Assembly: GCA_902494515.1 (NCBI GenBank)
Contig: CABUTS010000024.1
Span: 1 to 34,771 of the forward strand
Reading direction: 5' to 3'
DNA: 34,771 bases
Source: an uncultured Muribaculaceae bacterium
GTDB taxonomy: Bacteria > Bacteroidota > Bacteroidia > Bacteroidales > Muribaculaceae
The notes under the pieces are model-generated. The model was not told the origin of the DNA, did no database searches, and saw only the letters and a program-made list of their open reading frames with translations. Both the position numbers and the translations under genes were made by a program. This document shows positions 1 through 6,618 of this stretch, one piece after another (within the stretch, counting starts at the first letter, position 1; each line of letters starts with the position of its first letter).

Positions 1-4
1 AAAC

Positions 5-20
5 CCTTGACTTGTCAAGG
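5..20. repeat. Short perfect inverted repeat at window edge
   Basis: CCTTGAC and GTCAAGG face each other across a 2-nt centre. It lies downstream of the decayed C39 exporter remnant (minus strand) and could be part of a terminator, but there is no clear T-tract on either side, so no function is assigned. Confidence 0.35.
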
Positions 21-73
21 TCAGGGCAAAGAGGAGGAGACGGCCTCCGCCGTTTCTCTCTTTGTTCTGAAAT

Positions 74-632
74 TTATTGAAGTTTAACCCCCTGTCGAAA
101 AATGGGGAGTACTATACTCAAGAGTGCAAATGTGCGTTTATTTTCATTGATACAACACTTGAGTGCTGAGGTTAGGCTGCTGACTTTTCGCGGTTGATTA
201 TCAATTTTGAAAGAATAGAAATTGTCGTTGGGCGCTAACAATATGGCAATCCCATGACTAACTTGCCCACAAAAAAATCGGTAAAGTCATTTTTTTTGAA
301 TTTTAGCATTCCCTCTGCTGGATCGGCAATATAGAAAATGTTTTTTTGATTTTCCATAAGACAGCGAAATGATTGTTGTTCCAAAACAAAATGATTGGCA
401 ACGGTGCATCATTCAGTAAATCTGGTTTTAGTCTTATACCCCATGTTTTAAAGCCAATCGACTCTGCACATTGCTTAAGGGCAAGAATTGACATGCCTTC
501 ACGGGATATATCGGCGTATGATCGGATTTGTTTTGCGGAGATATCGCGTCCGAACCAACTGGAAACCATTCGCAGACAACAGAGTCCACAGTCGGATTGC
601 TCAATCTGGTGGTAATAGCGGAATTGTTTCAT
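74..632 (-). pseudogene. Decayed N-terminal C39 peptidase part of a peptide-exporting ABC transporter
   Basis: The intact first frame (303-632) gives 109 residues beginning MKQFRYYHQIEQSDCG. It carries the C39 cysteine-protease signature Gln9-x4-Asp14-Cys15-Gly and the catalytic His88 in NNNHFAVL. In full-length relatives this domain (about 150 residues) cuts double-glycine leader peptides and is followed by six membrane segments and an ATPase. Here the frame breaks at an A7 run (plus-strand T7, 341-347); in the next frame the sequence continues sensibly as NIFYIADPAEGMLKF, including the expected Asp-Pro motif. It breaks again at a T7 run (plus-strand A7, 271-277) and continues as GIAILLAPNDNFYSF, typical of the end of C39 domains, until a stop at 74-76. 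No transporter or ATPase part follows in the window. I infer a truncated, non-functional gene; two homopolymer indels could instead be sequencing errors, but the stop at 74 and the missing permease would remain. Confidence 0.7.
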
Positions 633-756
633 ACCTTGGTTACGGATGGATTTAAGGGATAGATGAAACGGAAGGGACTGATTGATTCCGGGGGGTGAGA
701 TGCAAATCCGATAAGATTCATAAAATTAGTATAAGTTGGTTTATGTGTATGGAAGG

Positions 757-2607
757 TCAGGAGATGGTTAGGTCGAGGATGGAGATGAAGTCGGAGGCGG
801 CGGGGTTGGTTTCGATGATGTGGCGCAGGAGGTCGCGGTCTGACCATGCGGCGGGGGAGTTGGGGTCTTCGGTGACGGCGATGTCGAGGTCGATGTGGTC
901 GTTGCGGAGGTTGTCGCGGAGATAGGTGAGGAGGGCGGGGAGCTCCTGGGTCATGATGTCGACCTGAGGCTGGTTGGCCACGAGCATTTTCAGACGCGGG
1001 GAGTCGGGGGTGGCGATGCGGCTGGGGCGCGAGGCGCGCATTGTGTTGCAGAGAACGTGGGCCTTGGAGTGGAGCTGCATGTAGGCTTCCCAAAGCTGTT
1101 CGAGGGCTTCGTCAGTGAAGGGATCGTTGCGCTTGGGGGCTTCCTGAGCCGGGCCGGCGGCGGTCTGGACGGCCGCGGGTTTATCGGCGAAGGCTCCGCG
1201 GAGCGAGACGTGGCTTCCGGAGGCGGGGGAAGCTGCGCGCCGAACCGCGGGGCGGCGCGCAGGAGCAGCTTGAACCGGGGCAGCTGCCGGAGTTGCCTGA
1301 GCCGGTGCAGGAGCGGAGAAAGAGGATGCCGGGGCGGCCGGAGCTGCGGCTTGAGGCTGCGGAGCGGGCTGGGGTACTGCCTGCGGAGCGGGCGCAGCAG
1401 ATTGGGCTGCAGCGGGCTGGGCTGTAGCGGGTTGGGCCGGCTGCGGGGCGGCCGGCTGGAGAGGTTTCAGTTGGTGCCCCTCCCCGGTGGCGCCGTCAGA
1501 GGCGGGGGAGGGGCTTTGTAGTTGGCACAGTTTGATGAGCAGCAGCTCGATGAGGAAGGTTTTGGAGGCGGCGGTGCGGTAGTCCATGTCGGCGTCGTTG
1601 CAGAGGCTCATGGCGGCGTAGAAGAATTGCGGCGGGAGCTGCGCGGCCTGCTGTTTCATGGCTTCGAGCGACTCGGGGTCGGCGTCGAGCAGCCCGATGG
1701 TCTGCGGATTTCCGGCCATCATCAGGTCGCGGAGGTAGCCGGCCAGACCGCCGAGGAAGAAGTATGAATCGAAGCCGCGGTCGAGTATCTCCTTATATAT
1801 AATGAGTGCGCGCGGAACATCGCCGGTGCGGAAGGCCTCGACAAGCTGGCCGTAGCAGCGCTCGTCGAGCATGTTCAGGTTGTCGATCGCCGACTGATAG
1901 GTGATGTTTCCGCGCGACGATGCGGCGACCTGGTCGAAAATCGAGAGGGCGTCGCGCATGGCGCCGTCGGCCTTGCGGGCGATTACTCCCAGGGCCTGCC
2001 GTTCGGCTGTGATTCCTTCGCTTTTGGCCACATATTCGAGGTGGTCGATGATGTCGGTGATCGTAATGCGCTTGAAATCATAGATCTGGCATCGCGAGAG
2101 GATGGTGGGAATGATCTTATGTTTCTCGGTGGTGGCGAGGATGAAAATGGCGTGGGCCGGGGGTTCCTCGAGGGTTTTCAGGAAGGCGTTGAAGGCCGAC
2201 TGCGTCAGCATATGCACCTCGTCGATGATGAAGACGCGGTAGCGCCCCTCGGTCGGGGGGATGAGCACCTCGCGGTTGAGGTCGCGGATATCCTCGACGG
2301 AGTTGTTTGAGGCGGCGTCGAGCTCCATGATGTTTATGGAGCGGTTTTCGTTGAAGTCGCGGCAGGAGGGACACTCGTTGCAGGGGTCGCCGTCAGCCGT
2401 GGGGTGGGCGCAGTTGATGGTTTTGGCGAAAATACGGGCGCAGGTGGTCTTCCCGACGCCTCGCGAGCCGCAGAAGAGATAGGCGTGGGCCAGACGGTCG
2501 GTCTGGATGGCGTTGCGGAGCGTAGCCGTCAGCGCCTTCTGTCCGACCACCGAGGAGAAGGTCGAAGGACGGTATTTTCGCGCCGATACGATATATTTTT
2601 CTTCCAT
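757..2607 (-). CDS. dnaX: DNA polymerase III subunit gamma/tau
   Basis: This is the clamp-loader ATPase that loads the sliding clamp and couples the replicative polymerases. The 616-residue product begins MEEKYIVSARKYRPSTF, usual for the family. The AAA+ core has Walker A GSRGVGKT at 47-54, zinc-binding cysteines at 66, 76, 79 and 82, Walker B Asp129-Glu130 in VFIIDEVHML, and the sensor/arginine-finger segment ending LSRCQ near 174. Domain III follows to about residue 360. Residues of about 370-490 are a low-complexity Pro-Ala-Gln linker, and the last ~120 residues are the tau-specific C-terminus. I see no A-rich slippery sequence of the E. coli frameshift type at the linker. The gene stands alone on the minus strand. 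A promoter -7 box lies only 4 nt before the ATG, so the mRNA may be nearly leaderless. Confidence 0.96.
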   Translation of the reverse strand: MEEKYIVSARKYRPSTFSSVVGQKALTATLRNAIQTDRLAHAYLFCGSRGVGKTTCARIFAKTINCAHPTADGDPCNECPSCRDFNENRSINIMELDAASNNSVEDIRDLNREVLIPPTEGRYRVFIIDEVHMLTQSAFNAFLKTLEEPPAHAIFILATTEKHKIIPTILSRCQIYDFKRITITDIIDHLEYVAKSEGITAERQALGVIARKADGAMRDALSIFDQVAASSRGNITYQSAIDNLNMLDERCYGQLVEAFRTGDVPRALIIYKEILDRGFDSYFFLGGLAGYLRDLMMAGNPQTIGLLDADPESLEAMKQQAAQLPPQFFYAAMSLCNDADMDYRTAASKTFLIELLLIKLCQLQSPSPASDGATGEGHQLKPLQPAAPQPAQPATAQPAAAQSAAPAPQAVPQPAPQPQAAAPAAPASSFSAPAPAQATPAAAPVQAAPARRPAVRRAASPASGSHVSLRGAFADKPAAVQTAAGPAQEAPKRNDPFTDEALEQLWEAYMQLHSKAHVLCNTMRASRPSRIATPDSPRLKMLVANQPQVDIMTQELPALLTYLRDNLRNDHIDLDIAVTEDPNSPAAWSDRDLLRHIIETNPAASDFISILDLTIS

Positions 2608-2611
2608 GGTT

Positions 2612-2644
2612 CAAAGTTACGAAAAAAGCGCGAGACTGAAGCAA
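2612..2644 (-). promoter_or_regulatory. Candidate dnaX promoter (Bacteroidetes type)
   Basis: Read on the minus strand, TAACTTTG (2619-2612) matches the TAnnTTTG -7 consensus. A partial -33 element TTGC lies 21 bp upstream (2644-2641). The -7 box ends 4 nt before the dnaX ATG at 2607, so transcription would start at or within a few bases of the start codon. Confidence 0.6.
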
Positions 2645-2892
2645 TCCCGCGCCAAAATAATTTTTTCAGGAGAAATCAGAAGATGCGGCCCGCCAGAGTG
2701 GATTTCAGCACGGGATATACCGCGAAGTGGTCCACATTTCACGTGTCATCCCCCCGAAAAACAAAATGTATAAATATGATTGTTGCCGTGCCGGGTTGCA
2801 TTGATTGTATTATTATTTGAGAAAATTGACGTGATGTATTGAATATTGATAAAACTTTGGGTTGTACCAGTGGTTTTTTGGGGGGATAATTC

Positions 2893-2924
2893 TTGCATAT
2901 AAAGGATTTTTTTATTTAACTTTG
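2893..2924 (+). promoter_or_regulatory. Candidate promoter for the beta-barrel gene
   Basis: TAACTTTG at 2917-2924 is a full match to TAnnTTTG. A TTG (-33 core) at 2893-2895 lies 21 bp upstream. This predicts a leader of about 160 nt ahead of the ATG at 3090, which includes the 16-bp tandem repeat. Confidence 0.65.
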
Positions 2925-2963
2925 TGGTGTAGTTGATTCCTCTTGCCTATTGATATTCTACCT

Positions 2964-2995
2964 ATGGCAGGAAATACTCATGGCAGGAAATACTC
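2964..2995. repeat. 16-bp perfect tandem duplication in the 5' leader
   Basis: Unit ATGGCAGGAAATACTC occurs twice back to back (2964-2979, 2980-2995) between the predicted promoter and the start codon of the beta-barrel gene. Copy-number change here would alter leader length and a possible mini-ORF. Confidence 0.85.
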
Positions 2996-3089
2996 ATTGT
3001 AAATTTGACTCAATGGATGAAGTTTTTGAAGAGAATCTCAAAGATTTCTTAATCCATCAGTGTGACTAACAATTTATTATGTGGAAGCC

Positions 3090-3524
3090 ATGAGATTATT
3101 GATTGCTGTTTGCTCACTTGTGAGCATGTGCCTTGCTGTGGCAGGAAAAGAAACGGATGATACGATAGCTGGCAGAAATCTGGATGAGGTGGTTGTCAGG
3201 GCGCAGCGGATTATTCCGAAAGGAGATCATCAGCTTCTGCTGTTGTCTAAAGAAAACCGGGACTTCGGGACAAATGCTCTTGATGCGGTGTCGTCTTTAC
3301 CGTTGTTCAGAACTTCTTTGAATGAAACGGTGCTTGAGTCGGCGGACCATCAGGAGGTTTATATACTGATAAACGGAATTCCGGGCAGTGGCTTTGAGCT
3401 TCGCGGATTCCGCGGTGAGGACGTCAAGGCGGTGGAATATTATCCGGTAGCGCCCCCGCGATATATGACCTTGACCTCGGGTCCGGTTGTGAATTGTGAA
3501 TATAGTGTTGAAGCGGCATCATGA
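3090..3524 (+). CDS. TonB-receptor-like outer-membrane protein, N-terminal fragment (signal peptide and plug)
   Basis: The fragment starts MRLLIAVCSLVSMCLAVAG, a signal peptide, then LDEVVVRAQR and a plug-like region ending ILINGIPGSGFELRGFRGEDVKAVEYYP, as in Bacteroidetes outer-membrane beta-barrel proteins. I prefer the ATG at 3090 to the in-frame GTG at 3081, which lies nine bases upstream and would put charged residues before the signal peptide. The frame reads GPVVN, then diverges into CEYSVEAAS and stops. The cause is visible: TTGTGAA is duplicated (3487-3493 and 3494-3500). Removing one copy gives GPVVNIVLKRHHDRLY, joining exactly onto the next ORF. The intact protein would have about 700 residues. 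As written this fragment is probably inactive unless the repeat contracts. Confidence 0.75.
   Translation: MRLLIAVCSLVSMCLAVAGKETDDTIAGRNLDEVVVRAQRIIPKGDHQLLLLSKENRDFGTNALDAVSSLPLFRTSLNETVLESADHQEVYILINGIPGSGFELRGFRGEDVKAVEYYPVAPPRYMTLTSGPVVNCEYSVEAAS
3487..3500. repeat. 7-bp tandem duplication that breaks the reading frame
   Basis: TTGTGAA is repeated twice with no spacer. Deleting one copy restores a continuous frame through the conserved junction VVNIVLKR, so the duplication is the direct cause of the split gene. It is compatible with slipped-strand on/off switching or with a simple recent mutation. Confidence 0.9.
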
Positions 3525-5193
3525 CCGGCTGTACACTGCGTATGTCAACACACGCAATGCCGTTAATACCGGATTTGGAACCAATCAGGCAGATGTGGCT
3601 TATTCGGACTCGTTGAATCAGTTCAGGGTTGGATATCTGATTGATTACAGAAAGCTGGACGATATCTGCCGGAGAGCGGAATATGACTATGGCGACGGCC
3701 GTAGGACGGCTTATGACGGATTGGGGAAATATTCAGGGAGCTATCAGCAGATTAACATGTCGTACCAGCGTTTTCAGGGGCGTCATCTGTTTAATGCGAG
3801 GGTGAGGTTCACTCCGGAGAACGGCGATGATGACAAGACGTCGTCGGTAATCCAGGAGGAGGGTGGAAACGACATCGGGGGAGAGAACGGCAACCGCCTG
3901 ACAAGTCACTCCAAAGCTCTTGCGGCCGATATGTATTACAGTTATACGTTGCGTAATGGCGGAAGTGTGGCTTTCAATGTTGTCAATACTTTCGGTTGGT
4001 CGGACTCTGATTCCCGGCTGTGGCTTCGGTTCCCGTCCCCTGATAACGGGGATAATTATGATAGAAGTTCGGGAACCGACAACCACACTTATTCACTGAT
4101 TGCTGCGGCAATGTATATGGCGCCGATGCTTGGCGGCACGTTGCAGGCGGGAGACCGTTATGAGTACTCCCGCTTGTCGCAGCGGAACTCGAACTCCGGA
4201 GTCAGGTTTGTGCCGGATCGACATAATAATTTTGCTTATGCGGGGATGTGCTGGATGAAAAACGGACGGACGTTGTTCCCCGTTGTTGGTCTTAGTGTGA
4301 TAAAAGATCGGACATCGGCGCTTGTCCACACTTCGGTTATCCCTTATTTCCGGCTTTATTCCGATATATGGTTCCAGGGGGCATTGCAGGGAATGACTGT
4401 CCAGCTGAATCTGCAAGTCAATCCGCGCATCCCTTCGGTGGGTGAGCTGACGGGGAGCTCGACGCCGCTTGACCGCTGGTTTGTCAACATCGGAAATCCC
4501 GATTTGAAAACGGCCTGGAAGGCGTTCGGGTCATTGTCGCTGGCTTATTTCCAGCCTGGAGGAAGAAACAATATAGTGCTGAAAATGATGCCCTCTTTTA
4601 CCCGGAAAGCCTTTGAGCCGGTGATAGGGTGGTCGGAAACGGGTGAATATGCCGTAATGCAGATGCGCAACATCGGCAATGTGTTCTACAATGAGACGAC
4701 ATTGTTCGGCAGCTGGTTCCCCTGCGGATGGCTTGAGGTATCGCCTTATCTGGAATTTTACACATATCGTTATGATACGCCGTCGCAGTCTGTCAAAACC
4801 GACTATTTCCGGTTTGGAGGGAGTTTGACCGTCAATCGCAATAATATTACCCTGATGTTGGCAGCCAACTCCAGAACGAAAGAATATCAGGGAGACATGA
4901 TAAACGGCGGAAGTGCGCAATATGCAGTCTCGCTGCAGTATAAATGGCGCCAATGGTCGTTCGGAGCAAGTTATAATTATTCAGGCCGGAATGATTTTAG
5001 CCGAGGTCGCGGAGCTGGTTTCGATTATTCTGAGCGTAAAGACTGGGGGCCGTTGAAGAATTTGGTGCGCCTGTCCGTAACTTATTCGTTTTCCAAAGGT
5101 CGGTCGCGGCGTCATGGCGAGCCCTTGCTTCGGGAAAAATCGGACGAGACGGGTTTGACCAACTCCAACAGGGCCCGCGGTCCCGAGATGTGA
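3496..5193 (+). CDS. TonB-receptor-like outer-membrane protein, C-terminal beta-barrel fragment
   Basis: This 565-residue frame opens with GTG at 3496, inside the 7-bp duplication, and overlaps the N-terminal fragment by 29 nt. It has no signal peptide of its own, so it should not reach the outer membrane unless joined to 3090-3524. The content is a classic large beta-barrel: alternating aromatic and polar strands, with many Tyr, Asn, Gly and Trp residues, for example YTAYVNTRNAVNTGFGTN and SVAFNVVNTFGWSDSD. The last strand is NLVRLSVTYSFSKG, followed by a short charged tail. No SusD-like partner lies beside it, so it is not an obvious polysaccharide-utilisation pair. The substrate is unknown. 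The initiation codon is nominal; biologically this is the 3' part of a split gene. Confidence 0.75.
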   Translation: MNIVLKRHHDRLYTAYVNTRNAVNTGFGTNQADVAYSDSLNQFRVGYLIDYRKLDDICRRAEYDYGDGRRTAYDGLGKYSGSYQQINMSYQRFQGRHLFNARVRFTPENGDDDKTSSVIQEEGGNDIGGENGNRLTSHSKALAADMYYSYTLRNGGSVAFNVVNTFGWSDSDSRLWLRFPSPDNGDNYDRSSGTDNHTYSLIAAAMYMAPMLGGTLQAGDRYEYSRLSQRNSNSGVRFVPDRHNNFAYAGMCWMKNGRTLFPVVGLSVIKDRTSALVHTSVIPYFRLYSDIWFQGALQGMTVQLNLQVNPRIPSVGELTGSSTPLDRWFVNIGNPDLKTAWKAFGSLSLAYFQPGGRNNIVLKMMPSFTRKAFEPVIGWSETGEYAVMQMRNIGNVFYNETTLFGSWFPCGWLEVSPYLEFYTYRYDTPSQSVKTDYFRFGGSLTVNRNNITLMLAANSRTKEYQGDMINGGSAQYAVSLQYKWRQWSFGASYNYSGRNDFSRGRGAGFDYSERKDWGPLKNLVRLSVTYSFSKGRSRRHGEPLLREKSDETGLTNSNRARGPEM

Positions 5194-5239
5194 CGGGAAA
5201 ATCCGCCACGAAAAATTTCTGAATTTTTTCGCGGAAATA

Positions 5240-5271
5240 TTTGGTAATCAGGAGAAAAAGTTGTAATTTTG
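5240..5271 (+). promoter_or_regulatory. Promoter of the str/S10 ribosomal operon
   Basis: TTTG (5240-5243), a 20-bp spacer and TAATTTTG (5264-5271) match the Bacteroidetes consensus exactly. The predicted start is near 5275, giving a leader of nearly 200 nt before rpsL. It is the only consensus promoter I found between here and the terminator after rplE. Confidence 0.85.
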
Positions 5272-5275
5272 CAAC

Positions 5276-5471
5276 GCTTTTCGGAGTGAAGTGCGCTCAG
5301 ATGTCCCGCAATCGATTGATTGTCAGGGCTCTGCAGTGCGCCAAAGCGTGTGAAATCGCGGCTGAGGCCGGAGATTCCGGCAGCGGAGGCCGCCGACGCT
5401 TCGCCGAGGGCAAGCAAATCGGAAATTACAACGAAGAAATAACATAAGTTACAAACAGTCAAAAAACTAAG
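5276..5471 (+). promoter_or_regulatory. Long structured 5' leader of rpsL
   Basis: The leader has no convincing ORF. It contains a perfect 6-bp hairpin GCCGGA/TCCGGC (5367-5372, 5376-5381) with a 3-nt loop and further GC-rich pairing potential, but no U-tract. It could be an autoregulatory site for a ribosomal protein; this is inference only. Confidence 0.4.
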
Positions 5472-5861
5472 ATGCCTACTATTCAGCAATTAGTAAGAAA
5501 AGGACGCGAAACTCTTGTGGACAAGAGCAAATCGCCCGCGCTGGACTCCTGTCCTCAGCGTCGCGGCGTTTGTGTGCGCGTTTACACCACCACCCCTAAA
5601 AAGCCTAACTCGGCAATGCGTAAAGTAGCCCGTGTGCGCCTCACCAACGGCAAGGAGGTCAACTCCTACATCCCCGGCGAAGGTCACAACCTTCAGGAGC
5701 ACTCGATCGTGATGGTACGCGGCGGCCGTGTCAAGGACCTCCCCGGTGTACGCTACCACATCATCCGCGGTACCCTCGATACCTCCGGCGTCAAGGACCG
5801 CACCCAGCGTCGTTCCAAATACGGAGCCAAGCGTCCCAAGGCAGGTGCTGCCAAGAAGTAA
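5472..5861 (+). CDS. rpsL: 30S ribosomal protein S12 (uS12)
   Basis: S12 sits at the decoding centre of the 30S subunit and checks codon-anticodon pairing. The 129-residue protein starts MPTIQQLVRKGRE and has the conserved decoding loops TPKKPNSAMRKVARV and RGGRVKDLPGVRYH, the two places where streptomycin-resistance changes occur in other bacteria. At both, the wild-type lysine is present. It is the first gene of the str-S10 transcription unit, behind a consensus promoter and a ~195-nt leader. The basic C-terminal tail RRSKYGAKRPKAGAAKK is normal. There is no Shine-Dalgarno sequence, as expected for Bacteroidetes. Confidence 0.98.
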   Translation: MPTIQQLVRKGRETLVDKSKSPALDSCPQRRGVCVRVYTTTPKKPNSAMRKVARVRLTNGKEVNSYIPGEGHNLQEHSIVMVRGGRVKDLPGVRYHIIRGTLDTSGVKDRTQRRSKYGAKRPKAGAAKK

Positions 5862-6072
5862 TCGGTGACTGAAATGCGGGCAGAAATGCCCGATGCAGAC
5901 CCCGGTGAAGTATTTACTGAAAGCACCACGAGAAATCAACCCCAGTTTCCCAACCCAAGTTTTTGATTTCCCGAGCTGACAACGGTTGAGTAAGCCCCGC
6001 GGCAGAGGCCCCGGAGCTGAAGAAGACACCAGCCACGAAAAAGCAAAAACATTTCGCTTACTTAAACTAAAA
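5862..6072 (+). other. rpsL-rpsG spacer with hairpin
   Basis: This 211-bp spacer is unusually long for a str operon. It contains a perfect hairpin CGGGCA/TGCCCG with a GAAA loop (5877-5892), and no U-tract follows, so it is more likely an RNA processing or stability element than a terminator. Confidence 0.45.
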
Positions 6073-6549
6073 ATGAGAAAAGCAAAGCCCAAGAAACGCC
6101 TCGTACTGCCCGATCCCGTCTTCCATGACGTGAAGGTGTCGAAATTCGTTAACCACCTGATGTACGACGGCAAGAAGAACACAGCTTACACTATCTTCTA
6201 CTCTGCTCTCGAGACTGTGAAGAGCAAAATGCCCAACGAAGAGAAAACCGCTCTCGAAATCTGGAAGAAAGCTCTCGAGAACGTAACTCCTCAGGTCGAG
6301 GTTAAGTCCCGCCGTGTCGGCGGTGCAACCTTCCAGGTTCCTACCGAAATCCGCCCCGACCGCAAGGAATCTATTTCAATGAAAAACCTTATCGGCTACG
6401 CCCGCAAACGTGGCGGCAAGACCATGAGCGACAAACTCGCTGCTGAAATCATGGACGCCTTCAACGATCAGGGCGGTGCATTCAAGCGTAAGGAAGATAT
6501 GCACAAGATGGCCGAGGCCAACCGCGCCTTCGCCCACTTCCGCTTCTAA
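6073..6549 (+). CDS. rpsG: 30S ribosomal protein S7 (uS7)
   Basis: S7 nucleates assembly of the 30S head and contacts the E-site tRNA. I start it at the ATG at 6073 (MRKAKPKKRLVLPDPVFHD), giving 158 residues, the usual size. An in-frame TTG at 5986 would add 29 unlike-family residues and is rejected. Conserved segments are KFVNHLMYDGKKNTA, the beta-hairpin region RVGGATFQVPTEIRPDRK, and the C-terminal helix ending EANRAFAHFRF. It lies between rpsL and fusA, as in str operons generally. In other bacteria S7 represses its own operon; no matching site was identified here. Confidence 0.97.
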   Translation: MRKAKPKKRLVLPDPVFHDVKVSKFVNHLMYDGKKNTAYTIFYSALETVKSKMPNEEKTALEIWKKALENVTPQVEVKSRRVGGATFQVPTEIRPDRKESISMKNLIGYARKRGGKTMSDKLAAEIMDAFNDQGGAFKRKEDMHKMAEANRAFAHFRF

Positions 6550-6618
6550 TCCGTTTACCATCAAGCGCCTGTCACTCTCACTCCCGTTATTCATTGAACA
6601 ACAGATTTCATAAAGAAA

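Larger units (their letters stand above)
2620..3089. other. Gene-free region between divergent dnaX and beta-barrel gene
   Basis: This AT-rich intergenic stretch of about 470 bp separates the divergently read dnaX and outer-membrane gene. It holds the dnaX -33 region, the promoter for the plus-strand gene (2893-2924) and a 16-bp tandem duplication (2964-2995). A 12-codon ORF starting at the ATG of the first repeat copy (2964-3002) is too short to judge. No RNA gene was recognised. Confidence 0.5.

Noticed and set aside
1120..1650. E. coli-style programmed frameshift in dnaX that would yield a gamma product
   Set aside because: No A-AAA-AAG type slippery run with a following hairpin is visible in the linker region.
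5241..5447. 68-codon ORF in the rpsL leader
   Set aside because: It begins inside the promoter and overlaps the leader hairpin; no family resemblance.
5877..5892. Hairpin after rpsL as a terminator
   Set aside because: No U-tract follows and essential downstream genes depend on read-through.
5986..6072. N-terminal extension of S7 from a TTG codon
   Set aside because: The 29 extra residues are unlike S7; the ATG at 6073 gives the family N-terminus and length.
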